NCBI RefSeq assembly: GCF_000009985.1
Contig: NC_007626.1
Coordinates: 124,001-188,000, forward strand
From: Paramagnetospirillum magneticum AMB-1
GTDB taxonomy: Bacteria; Pseudomonadota; Alphaproteobacteria; Rhodospirillales; Magnetospirillaceae
Length of the DNA stretch: 64,000 nt
Direction: 5' to 3'
Under the pieces are notes generated by a model, which made no database searches, was not told where the DNA came from, and saw only the letters and a program-made list of their open reading frames with translations. Positions 34,768-43,870 of the stretch are shown here, in pieces (position 1 is the first letter of the stretch; each line of letters begins with the position of its first letter). Position numbers and translations under genes: made by a program.

Positions 34768-35712
34768 CTAACCGCAGGCCGCCAGCGCCCGCACCACCCG
34801 CAATCCCAGGTCCAGGGGACTGGGGCCGGGTCGGGGCGTGCGTACTGCCTGGGCAAACAGGCGAACGGCCCGCGCCAGGGGCATCTCGGAATCGATGGCC
34901 AGAGTATCGCCTTTGCCCGCGGGCCAGCCGAAGTCGGGACAGGACGGATGGCGGGTGAGCTTGTCGGCGGCCGTGTCGTCGAATAACAGCACGCCCCGCT
35001 CTCCGTGAACAGCGAATCGGCGGGCCTTGTCCATGGTGTTGCACAGGCGTATCCTTGCCTCGATTCCATCGAAGGCCAGGGTTAGGGTGACGTCGCCGGA
35101 ATCGCCGCCCTCCTTCTCGCCCCGCGCCGCCCAGGCGGCGGAGACGCGGTTCGGATCGCGGCCCATGAGATCCAGGGTCTGGGCGATGTCATGGGCGCCC
35201 CAGTCCCACAGCATGGGAACCCCGCCCTTGCGATAGGGGCCGTGATTGCCGGCTTCGGAACGAATGGCCCGGATGGGGCCGATGGAGGTCAGGGCGGCCT
35301 TCAGCGCCGTCCAGGCGGGATTGAACAACTGGGTATGTTCCACCCAGACCATGGCCCCGGCTTCGCGCGCGGCACGGGCGATGGCGTCGGCCTCGCCCAG
35401 GTCCAGGGTCAGGGGCTTCTCAACCAGGACCGCTTTTCCGGCCGCGATGGCCGCCAAAGTGATCTCGGCATGGCTGGCGGGTGGTGTGGAGACGATCACC
35501 GCTTCCACCTCCGGGGCGGCAATGGAGGTACGCCAGTGGGCGTCCACCACGCAGCCGGGCGGTGCCAGAACATGGCTTTCCGGGTTGGAGCTGGCCAGAC
35601 GCACCAACGCCGCGCCCGGCAGGCCGGCGATGGTGCGGATATAGTTGCGGCCCCAGCGCCCCGCCCCGATCAGGGCGAGGCGGACAGGGTCACTGCTCGC
35701 CGGTATAGACAC
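34768..35712 (-). CDS. Gfo/Idh/MocA-family oxidoreductase
   Basis: The 314-residue enzyme has LALIGAGRWGRNYIRTI at 12-28, VLVEKPLTLDLGEA with the conserved Glu-Lys-Pro, and WDWGAHDIAQTLDLMG in the second domain. The start is a GTG at 35712, inside the end of the neighbouring SDR gene, so the two overlap by 23 bases. It is the fourth member of this superfamily in the window. It probably acts on a nucleotide sugar produced by the adjacent SDR or methyltransferase genes, but no specific reaction can be assigned. Confidence 0.82.
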   Translation of the reverse strand: MSIPASSDPVRLALIGAGRWGRNYIRTIAGLPGAALVRLASSNPESHVLAPPGCVVDAHWRTSIAAPEVEAVIVSTPPASHAEITLAAIAAGKAVLVEKPLTLDLGEADAIARAAREAGAMVWVEHTQLFNPAWTALKAALTSIGPIRAIRSEAGNHGPYRKGGVPMLWDWGAHDIAQTLDLMGRDPNRVSAAWAARGEKEGGDSGDVTLTLAFDGIEARIRLCNTMDKARRFAVHGERGVLLFDDTAADKLTRHPSCPDFGWPAGKGDTLAIDSEMPLARAVRLFAQAVRTPRPGPSPLDLGLRVVRALAACG

Positions 35713-36751
35713 CGTCGGCCCAGGTCAGGAAGCGGCGCAGGCCTTCGTTGAGGTCGACGCTGGGCTCGAATTTGAGCTGCAGCTTGGCCTTGCGAATGTC
35801 GGGGCAGCGGCGGTTGGGCTCGTCGGCGGGATAGGAATCCGGATACTCGATCACATTGTGGGCCACCGGCTTGCCGATCACCTCGGAAATGCGGTTGACC
35901 AGATCGACCATGGAGATTTCCGGCTTGGGATTGCCGATATTGTAGGCCTCGCCAGGCACGCCGCGCAGGATGACCAGCAGGAAGCCGACCATGGCGTCGG
36001 TGATGTAGCAGAAGGTCCGCGTCTGGTTGCCCGAGCCGTAGACGTTGAGCGGATGGCCGCCCTTGATGCGGTTGGCGAAATTAGGCAGCACCCGGTAGTC
36101 GGTCTCCTGCATGCCAGGGCCGAAGACGTTGAACGGGCGGATGGTGTTGGTCTTGGTGCCGTGCTCGCCGTGGAAGATGTAGCACAGCGTCTCGCCGACG
36201 CGCTTGGACTCGTCATAGCAGGCCCGCGGTCCCTGGCACGACACATGGCCGCGATAGCTTTCCGGGGTGGGGACGTGCTTGGGGTCCGGGTCGCCGTAAA
36301 TCTCGGAGGACGAGAAGAAGGTGAAGCGGGCGTTGTGCTCCTGAGCCAGTTCCAGCATGCGGCGCGTGCCGGTGATGGCCACTTCCAGCGTCGCCAGCGG
36401 ATGGGCACGGTAATAGAACGGGCTGGCGATACCGGCCGCATGGATGACGTAGTCGAGCGAGCCCTTCCACTTCAGCGGCTGAATGACGTCGTGCTGGATG
36501 AACTCGGTGTGAGGATACTCGGCGACATTGGCGCCTTCCTTGCCCGCCGTGATCAGGTTGTCGGCGGCGACCAGCTTAACCGGCTTCTTCAGGATGTGCT
36601 GGTTGAGATGGGCGAAGATCTCCATGAAATAGCGGCCAAGAAAGCCGCGACCGCCAGTCAGCAGCACGGTTTTGCCGGCGAAGTCCTGGGCGGTGTCGCC
36701 CAGGCGCTCGCAGATTTCAGCGATATCGGACTTCAGCAGAAACTCGGCCAT
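35690..36751 (-). CDS. NAD-dependent epimerase/decarboxylase-like SDR
   Basis: The 353-residue protein has the Rossmann motif TGGRGFLGRYF, SSSEIYGDPD, and ACYDESKRVGET with the YxxxK pair. Its TRTFCYITDAMVGF segment resembles UDP-glucuronate decarboxylases (UXS) and related epimerases, but an N-terminal helical stretch of about 28 residues precedes the Rossmann fold. It differs from the cleaner UXS gene at 47041. Its start shares one base with the methyltransferase stop. It likely supplies a keto or pentose-type nucleotide sugar for that methyltransferase. Confidence 0.8.
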   Translation of the reverse strand: MAEFLLKSDIAEICERLGDTAQDFAGKTVLLTGGRGFLGRYFMEIFAHLNQHILKKPVKLVAADNLITAGKEGANVAEYPHTEFIQHDVIQPLKWKGSLDYVIHAAGIASPFYYRAHPLATLEVAITGTRRMLELAQEHNARFTFFSSSEIYGDPDPKHVPTPESYRGHVSCQGPRACYDESKRVGETLCYIFHGEHGTKTNTIRPFNVFGPGMQETDYRVLPNFANRIKGGHPLNVYGSGNQTRTFCYITDAMVGFLLVILRGVPGEAYNIGNPKPEISMVDLVNRISEVIGKPVAHNVIEYPDSYPADEPNRRCPDIRKAKLQLKFEPSVDLNEGLRRFLTWADGVYTGEQ

Positions 36752-37995
36752 CAGACGACCTCGACCTTGGGAATGGGGATGATGAATTTGCCGCCGCCAG
36801 AGCGGAAGGCTGCGTTCTTGTCGATGATGGCCTTGGCGAAGTTCCAGGCCAGGATCACCAGGTAATCGGGCTTCTTCGCGAAGCCGTCGGCCGACGACAC
36901 CACCGGAATATGCATGCCGGGCGAGTACAGGCCCTGCTTCAGGGGGCTGTCGTCGATGATGAAGTCGACCAGTTCTGGCCCGATACCGAAATGATACATC
37001 AAGGTGGTGGCCTTGGCTGGCGCGCCGAAAGCACCGACGCGCTTGCCCGCAGCCTTGAGGGATTTCAGCACGGCGTTCAGTTCGGCGCCCAGCGCCTCGA
37101 TATCGGCTGCGAATTTGGCGAGTGTGGCAGCCCTGTCCAGGCCCAGCCTTTCCTCCAGCGCCACCGCCTCGGCCACCGAGGCACCAACCGCGTGGGGGCC
37201 GCCCTTCAACTGGGCGATGCCGCGCAATGATCCGCCATGCGAGCCCACCCGAATGGCCTCCACCAGTTCCATGCCTTTGGCGGCGAAGAAGCGGATCAGC
37301 GGCTTGACCGAGTGATAGTCCAGATGTTCGTGGTAGATGGTATCGAACAGCGTGTTCTCGAACACGTCCACTAGGTAGGACACCTCGAAAACGAACACGC
37401 CGCTGGGGCTCAGAAGGCCGCGGACCCCATCCACCACGCCAGACAGGTCGTCGATATGGGCGAAGACGTTGTTGGCGGTGATCACCTCGGCCTTGCCGTG
37501 GGCGGCCGCGATCTCGGCCCCCTTGTCGGCGCCGAAGAAGCCGCAGATGGTGGGAATGCCGCGTGCGGTCGCTTCGGCCGAGATTTCCTGGGCGGGATCA
37601 ATGCCCAGCACCCGCATGCCGGCCTTCTGGAAGAAGGACAGCAAGGTGCCGTCGTTGGAGCCGATATCCAGCACCAGACCACCCGCCACCGGCTTGAAGC
37701 GCTCCATGACGAAGGCGGCGTAATCCTCGAAATGCCTCACGAAGACCGGCGAGGTGCCCGAGACATAGACGTAGTGCTCGAACAGGACACGCGGGTCGAC
37801 CACGTCCAGCAGCTGGACATGGGCGCAATCCTCGCAGAAGAACACGTCGAGGGGAAAGCGCTCCTGCTCCCTGTCCAGCTCCGAGGCCGGCACGAAGGCG
37901 TTGGCCGGCGGCGTGGGGACCAGCTTGACCACCTCGGTCAGGCGTTTGCCACCGCACAGGCGGCAGGTGGGGCGGCGGTGATGCTGGGTGCTCAT
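36751..37995 (-). CDS. Sugar C-methyltransferase (TylC3/NovU-like)
   Basis: The 414-residue protein has three parts: a zinc-binding N-terminus with CRLCGG and FFCEDCAH cysteine pairs, a SAM-binding core with VLDIGSNDGTLLS, and a C-terminal Rossmann-like domain with GAFGAPAKATTLMY. This is the layout of deoxysugar 3-C-methyltransferases such as TylC3, which add a branch methyl to a 4-keto nucleotide sugar. Neighbours are an SDR, a cupin isomerase-like gene and a GT2, so a branched sugar is a sensible product. The first ATG at 37995 gives the standard length. Confidence 0.85.
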   Translation of the reverse strand: MSTQHHRRPTCRLCGGKRLTEVVKLVPTPPANAFVPASELDREQERFPLDVFFCEDCAHVQLLDVVDPRVLFEHYVYVSGTSPVFVRHFEDYAAFVMERFKPVAGGLVLDIGSNDGTLLSFFQKAGMRVLGIDPAQEISAEATARGIPTICGFFGADKGAEIAAAHGKAEVITANNVFAHIDDLSGVVDGVRGLLSPSGVFVFEVSYLVDVFENTLFDTIYHEHLDYHSVKPLIRFFAAKGMELVEAIRVGSHGGSLRGIAQLKGGPHAVGASVAEAVALEERLGLDRAATLAKFAADIEALGAELNAVLKSLKAAGKRVGAFGAPAKATTLMYHFGIGPELVDFIIDDSPLKQGLYSPGMHIPVVSSADGFAKKPDYLVILAWNFAKAIIDKNAAFRSGGGKFIIPIPKVEVV

Positions 37996-37999
37996 GGGC

Positions 38000-38479
38000 T
38001 TACTTGTCGCCCGGCTTCCAGGAGGTCAGCCCCTCGGTGGCCAGCAGATCGATGCGCACCACGTCGGCCTCGTAGGCGGCCTGGTCGCGGGAATTGCGCG
38101 ACAGTGTCAGGAAGGTGCAATCCTCGGGAAACACCATGCCGTGATCGACCATGGGCGGCGTGAACATCATCTCGCCCGCCTTGACGATCATGCGGGTGGG
38201 TTCCTCGGTGCTGCCCGTGGGACGGTGCCAGTATTCGATGGAGCCCGACACCACGTAGCAATAGTGCCAGTCGGTCTTGTGGTAGTGGTTGGCGCGAAGC
38301 GAACCCTTCTTGGACTCGATCAGGACGGCACTCTTCATCAGCCTATCCACCAGCGGCTGGATGGTGCCGCGGGCGTCGGTGAAGGCCTTATCCATCTTGA
38401 CCACCCGGTCGAAGGCTGGCCAGCTGAGCTTTTCCTCTTCAGTGACCGGGTCGATGTCGTGGTAGTGGTCGTGGGACAT
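38000..38479 (-). CDS. Cupin-fold sugar isomerase/epimerase-like protein
   Basis: The 159-residue single-domain cupin has ANHYHKTDWHYCYVVSG, whose HxH and Glu/His-type pattern matches metal-binding cupins, and VKAGEMMFTPPMVDHGM as the second cupin motif. Similar small cupins of the WxcM/FdtA group isomerise keto nucleotide sugars, but this relationship is by fold and context only. It is four bases upstream of the methyltransferase gene in the same direction. It may act on the methyltransferase substrate or product. Confidence 0.65.
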   Translation of the reverse strand: MSHDHYHDIDPVTEEEKLSWPAFDRVVKMDKAFTDARGTIQPLVDRLMKSAVLIESKKGSLRANHYHKTDWHYCYVVSGSIEYWHRPTGSTEEPTRMIVKAGEMMFTPPMVDHGMVFPEDCTFLTLSRNSRDQAAYEADVVRIDLLATEGLTSWKPGDK

Positions 38480-38491
38480 GAAAGACGTCTC

Positions 38492-39232
38492 CTAGCGGAC
38501 GAAGCGTTCGCGGATGATGGTGGCGAACACGGCGATGATGTGGTGGGCCTTGATCTTCTTGCCTTCGGCATAGGTGCGGCCATGATACGAGATGGGCGTC
38601 TCGTAGAACACCTTGCCCGCGGCCACGGCCTTGGAAAGAATTTCGGCGTGCTGCTCCCAACCGGCGGTGCGCAGGGCGGTCCCGTCCACCAGCGAGCGGC
38701 GATAGCACAAATAGCAGGAATAGATGTCGCTGAAGGTGGTGTTGTTCAGGACGTTGAACAGGAAGGTGATCGCCCAGTTGCCGATCTTGTGCCAGAAATA
38801 AAATACTCTGGTGTATTCTGGCGCGGCAAAGCGTGATCCCATCACCACGTCGGCGCCGAAATCGCGCACGGGCTTCAAGAGGCGGGCATAATCCTCGGGG
38901 TCGTATTCCAGGTCCGCGTCCTGGAACAGAACGAAATCGCCGGTGGCCACACCGAGCCCGGCCCTTACAGCCGCACCCTTGCCGCCGTTGGCCTGGTGCA
39001 CCACCTGATCGTAAAGCTCGGGCCGCGCGTCGAGAATCTCGCGGGTACGGTCCTTGGAGCCATCGTTGACAACCACGATTTCCAGTTCGATGCCGGGAAC
39101 GCGCTGGGCGCGAACCCGCTCGAGGACACCCGCAATGGTGGCTTCTTCATTGTAGGCCGGGACGAGGACGGTGATCCGGGTAGGCTTCGAATTCGGCACG
39201 GGTCTGCTATTCGTGTCAAGAGTACTGTGCAA
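38492..39232 (-). CDS. GT2 glycosyltransferase (DPM1-like, no C-terminal membrane helices)
   Basis: The 246-residue protein has ITVLVPAYNEEATI near 20-33, VVVNDGSKDRT and LFQDADLEYDPED with the DxD motif. It resembles the catalytic domain of dolichyl/polyprenyl-phosphate sugar synthases, with at most a short C-terminal hydrophobic piece (HHIIAVFATII). The only start upstream of the fold is a TTG at 39232, or a GTG at 39199; neither has a strong ribosome site, so the true start is uncertain. It lies beside the large YfhO-like membrane protein gene, repeating the GT2/membrane-protein pairing seen near 3 kb. Confidence 0.82.
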   Translation of the reverse strand: MHSTLDTNSRPVPNSKPTRITVLVPAYNEEATIAGVLERVRAQRVPGIELEIVVVNDGSKDRTREILDARPELYDQVVHQANGGKGAAVRAGLGVATGDFVLFQDADLEYDPEDYARLLKPVRDFGADVVMGSRFAAPEYTRVFYFWHKIGNWAITFLFNVLNNTTFSDIYSCYLCYRRSLVDGTALRTAGWEQHAEILSKAVAAGKVFYETPISYHGRTYAEGKKIKAHHIIAVFATIIRERFVR

Positions 39233-39343
39233 CCTGACTTCTAGCCCGGATGGCTCATTGTGGCAAGCGAGATGGCCCGACCCACCGCGGCCAAGGGCGA
39301 TGACCGGCGCGGTGTTGCCACGCGACCGCGATGATGCGATCTG

Positions 39344-41542
39344 TCAGGGCGATCGGGCGGCGGCTAGGCCGCATTCCCGGGGATCCTTTGCCGTGGTGGC
39401 GACCAAGGGGCGCCGACCATAGCACAGGCTGACATGTCGGGAGCCGGCCGGGACGGCGATGGCGGTCTGGACTCCATTGGCCTCGGTAAAGGGGAGCTCC
39501 CTGCCATCGGCCCAGGCGCGAAAGTGCCGGGTGGCAAGGGCGTTGACCATCAGCACGCCTCCCTCGGGCGCATCCAGGTCCACCTCGAAGCCGTTGCGCA
39601 CCAGATCAAAGCGGCCGACCGTCATGGAGGCATGGGCTTCGGCTTTTCCAAGAGCCATCGCATGGGCCGCGTTGAGTACGGCGACGCGGGCAGGAGCCGC
39701 CGCCGCGACCTCGGCGAGAAAGCCGGCGCTGCCGGCGGCGCTGCTGGTGGTCTGCAGCGCGGCTGCCGCCCAGACCCTAGGCAGCCGCCCGGGCAGGGCG
39801 TAGATATGCATCTTTCCCAGGTCAAAGATTCGCGACCACCTGTCGCGGTAATATTCCATGGGGGATACGCCGGAGCGGCTGGGCTTTTCCAACTGCGGAC
39901 GGTCAGGCCCGTCCAGCAGCACAAGCCCTTGCCCCGTGACGGGCAGGGCGCTGACCAGATAGCCCACGTTGGCGGCGGCGAGAAGGGGCAGCGATACCAT
40001 CTCTTCGACATGAACAACGCCGCCCCGCACACTCGCCCAGTCATAGCCGATTCGGGGGTCTGTGGGATCACGGGGATTCACGCCATTGACCCAATATCGG
40101 AAAAAGCGAGGGTCCATCAAATTCAGCCAAGCATCGAAATAGGGCAGGTTATAGGCCAATACGACTCCGGGCTCGGGCTGAAGATAGGAGGCGCGCAAAG
40201 ACACCACCCGGGCGGGGTCCGAGGCATTGAACCATGTGGGATTCTTCAGGTTTGAAACGTGATAGTGAGCTTGGCCTGAACGATAAAAGAGATTGATCAT
40301 CTGAAAGCCGACATTCCATCCCAGGATGGCAAAGGCGCCGACCAGGGCCAGGGCGGCGGGTAGGCTCTCCCCTCGGCCGATGACCCAGGGGACCAGGCCG
40401 TAACCGCGCCGCTTCCAGGCGATAATGGCTTGTGCCGCCACCAGGGTGACCGTACCGGTCACGCCGAAGGTGAAATAGCGGGTTCCAGAGTTGCGGATGC
40501 CGGCCAACCCGATCTCAGTCCAGGGAAACAGCAAGAAACCGGCGATGAAGAAGACCGGCAGAATCATGGTGATGAGGGCTCGCGGGACTTGCCTCGGGGC
40601 GGCAATGGCGAGAAAGGCGAGCGAGAGGGCAATTTCTAGCCCCAGCGGCCACGCCGTGTTGGTGAACATCGACAGATAGCCGACGATGGTGCCGTGGATT
40701 ACGTCCAACGCTTCCGTGGAAACGGAGGACTGATCGCTCCCCCGCATGCTTTCTCCCATGGTCTGGAGCATTGCGTAGATGGATTCGCTCCAATTGACGC
40801 CGATGACGATACCGGCCAGGGCGATCCCTGCGAACGGGCGCCAGTCATAGCGCTTGGTCAGGATCATCGTGGCGACCACGGCGATGGAGATGGCCGGCGC
40901 CCCTTCGGTGGGAACCATCCACAGCCCCGCCATGACGGCATAGGCCAAGGCGCCGCCCCACCACCATCTGCGGCCGAGCCGCCCGACCAGGAGGTAAACA
41001 CCGATGGGAATCAGGGACAGGGTCATCCCGGTGCTATAGGTCACCAGGATCATGCGGAACCAGAAGACCGTGCCGAAAGCCGCCAGGGCCAGCGAGGGCC
41101 GGCGGTCCAGTCCGCCGAGACGGCGGGCCAGAAGGTAGTTTCCGGCAAAGCCGAAGACACAGGTCAGGGCCTTGTGAACGGCGATGGCGATCCACAGCGG
41201 GAAATGGGCCATCAGAAAGCGTTCGGGCGAGATCAGCTCTCCGCCGATCAGGAACGATCCCTTGAGATCGGCGCCGGCGCCCAGCAGATGGGAGTACTGG
41301 CCGCCATCGGCGAAGTTGGCCACGTAATAGTGAAAGGGAACCAGCAGATCGCCCTCGTCATCCATCCAGAGATAGGAGGATGGGCCGAACGCCATGTACG
41401 GGAGGAGGAAGATCAGGACCCAGACGACCGGGAAGATCTTTGACGAACTCAGCCAGCCGGAGCCGGCTCTGGACGGGCGCAGGCCGTAGATCGCCACCAG
41501 CGACAGGATGACGGCGAGAATGATTGGCAGCTCGCTCTTCAT
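39344..41542 (-). CDS. Large polytopic membrane protein with YfhO-like C-terminal domain
   Basis: The 732-residue protein has about eleven hydrophobic segments to residue 430, then a soluble part of about 300 residues. The last 100 residues, with a GGVLMVNALATRHFRAWADG stretch and VPAGSRHVSLCYG, resemble the end of YfhO-type membrane glycosylation proteins. YfhO is linked to decoration of surface polymers with lipid-linked sugars, so a periplasmic transferase role is reasonable. The start overlaps the GT9 gene end by four bases. The active site cannot be named. Confidence 0.55.
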   Translation of the reverse strand: MKSELPIILAVILSLVAIYGLRPSRAGSGWLSSSKIFPVVWVLIFLLPYMAFGPSSYLWMDDEGDLLVPFHYYVANFADGGQYSHLLGAGADLKGSFLIGGELISPERFLMAHFPLWIAIAVHKALTCVFGFAGNYLLARRLGGLDRRPSLALAAFGTVFWFRMILVTYSTGMTLSLIPIGVYLLVGRLGRRWWWGGALAYAVMAGLWMVPTEGAPAISIAVVATMILTKRYDWRPFAGIALAGIVIGVNWSESIYAMLQTMGESMRGSDQSSVSTEALDVIHGTIVGYLSMFTNTAWPLGLEIALSLAFLAIAAPRQVPRALITMILPVFFIAGFLLFPWTEIGLAGIRNSGTRYFTFGVTGTVTLVAAQAIIAWKRRGYGLVPWVIGRGESLPAALALVGAFAILGWNVGFQMINLFYRSGQAHYHVSNLKNPTWFNASDPARVVSLRASYLQPEPGVVLAYNLPYFDAWLNLMDPRFFRYWVNGVNPRDPTDPRIGYDWASVRGGVVHVEEMVSLPLLAAANVGYLVSALPVTGQGLVLLDGPDRPQLEKPSRSGVSPMEYYRDRWSRIFDLGKMHIYALPGRLPRVWAAAALQTTSSAAGSAGFLAEVAAAAPARVAVLNAAHAMALGKAEAHASMTVGRFDLVRNGFEVDLDAPEGGVLMVNALATRHFRAWADGRELPFTEANGVQTAIAVPAGSRHVSLCYGRRPLVATTAKDPRECGLAAARSP

Positions 41543-42516
41543 ATGGAAGTCTCCTGGCGCGTTTCTGAGTCCATCCCGGCCCGGAGCAACTCTGCTGTCG
41601 CCTCGGCCACGCGTTCAACCGTCAGGTCAAGCATCAGACAGTCAGGGCGGCGGTGGTTGAAATCGGGGGCGTGGCAGATGTCTTCGAACGAGCGCGGGCC
41701 GCGCACCGAGGCGCAACGGGGGCCGAAGGGGCCGTAGAACACCTCTGACGACGGGCCGAACAGCCCCAGCGTGGGCAGGCCCGAGGCGGCGGCCATGTGC
41801 ATCAGGCCGGAATCGTTGCCCACATACAGGCTGGCCCGCTTGAGACAGGCGTGGAGGGTGGCCAGATCCACCTTGCCGATCAGGTCGAGGCGCCGCTCGA
41901 CCGGAACGGCCTCGATCAACGGCTGGATGGCCGGGCGCTCGGCCTCGGCGCCGAACAGCGCGACCTTGGCTCCGGCCAAGATTCCTCCTTCGCCGGTCAG
42001 GCGGGTCGCCAACTGGGCGAAACGCTCGGCGGGCCACTGCTTGGGAGCCCAATTGGCCCCGGGACCCAGCGCCAGAATGGGGCCGTCGCCCATCAGCCTG
42101 GCGGCCTCGTCGTCCTGGGCGGGGGTGGACCACAGCACCGGCGCCAGCGGCCTGTCGAGGCCCAGCAGTGCCGAGAGATGCAGCAGCCGGTGCTTGGGCT
42201 CCCACGACGACTTGATGATGCGGCGCTTCAGTGTCGGCACCAGCCAGCCCAGGCCCGACCCGCGCAGGTCGATCACCTGATGCCAGAAGGTTCCGGCGGT
42301 CTGCCGCCACAGGTCGATCCAGTGGCCGGCGCGCTTGCGCTTGACCATGGGAATGACCCTCTCGACAAAGGGGGCCGAGGCGAACAATCCCGCCGCTGCC
42401 GCGCCACAGGCCACCGTGAAGCGGGCCTGGGGGTACTGCCCGGCGAGATGGGCCAGCAATCCGGTGGACAGCACCGCATCACCGATGCGGCTGGCGGTGA
42501 TGAACAGGATGCGCAA
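41539..42516 (-). CDS. GT9 glycosyltransferase (heptosyltransferase family)
   Basis: The 325-residue GT-B protein begins RILFITASRIGDAVLSTG, has ALGPGANWAPKQWP and the donor-binding YVGNDSGLMHMAAASGLPT followed by LFGPSSE. This is the hallmark pattern of ADP-heptose:LPS heptosyltransferases. The gmhB gene at 45112 makes ADP-heptose precursors likely, so a heptose donor is plausible. The start is a TTG at 42516 because no ATG precedes the conserved RILFITA strand; upstream GGCGG is a modest ribosome site. It is separated by three bases from the dehydrogenase. Confidence 0.85.
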   Translation of the reverse strand: MRILFITASRIGDAVLSTGLLAHLAGQYPQARFTVACGAAAAGLFASAPFVERVIPMVKRKRAGHWIDLWRQTAGTFWHQVIDLRGSGLGWLVPTLKRRIIKSSWEPKHRLLHLSALLGLDRPLAPVLWSTPAQDDEAARLMGDGPILALGPGANWAPKQWPAERFAQLATRLTGEGGILAGAKVALFGAEAERPAIQPLIEAVPVERRLDLIGKVDLATLHACLKRASLYVGNDSGLMHMAAASGLPTLGLFGPSSEVFYGPFGPRCASVRGPRSFEDICHAPDFNHRRPDCLMLDLTVERVAEATAELLRAGMDSETRQETSI

Positions 42517-42519
42517 AGA

Positions 42520-43791
42520 CTACAGCCGCCACAGGCGGAGTGACTGCGGGATATCCATGCCGCGCCACATGCCCTTGACGTCGGCCACCAGCCCGTCGGG
42601 ACGGACCAGGGTGGTGAAGCTCTCGCCTGAAAAGGCCACATAGGGCTGATGCGGCACGGCGCCCAGCAGGCAGTCATAACCGGCGGCGCCGTCCAGGCTG
42701 GGCATCAGGGTCTCGGAATATTCGTGCTCCGCCTCGGCCGGGTCGGCGAAGGGGTCGTGAACATCTACCGAGTGCCCCCGGGCGCGAAGGGCGCGGATCA
42801 CGTCGACCACCTTGGAATTCCTGAGGTCGGGGACGTTTTCCTTGAAGGTCAGGCCCAGGACCAGAATGCGCGACGGACCGGAAAGCTGGGCTGACACCCG
42901 TTCCGCGATCCACTCGCCCATGCCGTCGTTGATGCGCCGCCCCGACAGGATGATCTCGGGGTGATGGCCGTTGTCCTGGGCGCATTGGGCCAGATAGAAG
43001 GGATCGACGCCGATGCAGTGGCCGCCCACCAGACCCGGCTTGAAATTGAGGAAGTTCCACTTGGTGGACGAGGCGTCCAGAACGTCGTAGACCGAAATCC
43101 CCAGCTTCTGGAAGATCATGGTGATTTCGTTGATGAAGGCGATGTTGATGTCGCGTTGGGCGTTCTCGATCACCTTGGCGGCCTCGGCCACCCGGATCGA
43201 GGCGGCGGGGAACACGCCCCCCGTGGTCACCGAGCCGTAGATCCGGGCCAGCAGTGCCGTCACCTCGGGGGTCTGGCCGGCGATCACTTTGGTGATGCGG
43301 TCCACGGTGTGTTCGCGGTCGCCGGGATTGATGCGCTCGGGGCTGTAGCCCAGGAAGAAGTCGGTGCCGCATTTGAGCCCCGAGTACTTTTCCAGCTCGG
43401 GGCCGCAGATATCCTCGGTGACGCCGGGATAGACGGTGCTTTCAAACACCACGACCGCGCCGTTCTTCATGGCCCTGCCCACCGTGCGGCAGGCCGACAG
43501 CACCGGCTTGAGGTCGGGGTAATTGCCGCTGTCCACCGGGGTGGGCACCGTGACGATGTAGACGTCCTGGCCAGCGATGTCGTCGGCCTTGGCCGACAGG
43601 CGCATGGTGCTGGCTCGCAGACGGGCGGTCTCCACCTCGCCGGTACGGTCCAGGCCCTTGTGCAGCTCGGCGACGCGGCCCTGGTCGATGTCGAACCCGA
43701 TGGTGGGGAAGTGGCGGGCGATGGCCACGGCCAGCGGCAGGCCGACATAGCCCAGGCCGATGACGGCGATCCGCGACGACGGGGTGGACAT
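42520..43791 (-). CDS. Nucleotide-sugar dehydrogenase (WbpO/TviB-like UDP-HexNAc 6-dehydrogenase)
   Basis: The 423-residue enzyme oxidises C6 of a UDP-sugar twice to give a uronic acid. It has IGLGYVGLP at 11-19, ESTVYPG at 117-123 and the catalytic cysteine in GGHCIGVDPFYL at Cys259. Sequence wording such as the SSTKWNFLNFKPGLVGG stretch follows the TviB/WbpO type acting on UDP-GlcNAc or UDP-GalNAc rather than UDP-glucose. The ATG at 43791 has AGGAG eight bases before it; the TTG six bases earlier is less likely. It could feed the AsnB amidotransferase and the Gfo/Idh-DegT pair with a HexNAc uronate. Confidence 0.88.
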   Translation of the reverse strand: MSTPSSRIAVIGLGYVGLPLAVAIARHFPTIGFDIDQGRVAELHKGLDRTGEVETARLRASTMRLSAKADDIAGQDVYIVTVPTPVDSGNYPDLKPVLSACRTVGRAMKNGAVVVFESTVYPGVTEDICGPELEKYSGLKCGTDFFLGYSPERINPGDREHTVDRITKVIAGQTPEVTALLARIYGSVTTGGVFPAASIRVAEAAKVIENAQRDINIAFINEITMIFQKLGISVYDVLDASSTKWNFLNFKPGLVGGHCIGVDPFYLAQCAQDNGHHPEIILSGRRINDGMGEWIAERVSAQLSGPSRILVLGLTFKENVPDLRNSKVVDVIRALRARGHSVDVHDPFADPAEAEHEYSETLMPSLDGAAGYDCLLGAVPHQPYVAFSGESFTTLVRPDGLVADVKGMWRGMDIPQSLRLWRL

Positions 43792-43870
43792 GAACAAGGC
43801 TCCTCAAACACTTGGCAAAGGGGGTTGTGGACAAAGCCGCCCCCCCGCGTCAATCAAAAGATGGCCTGCC

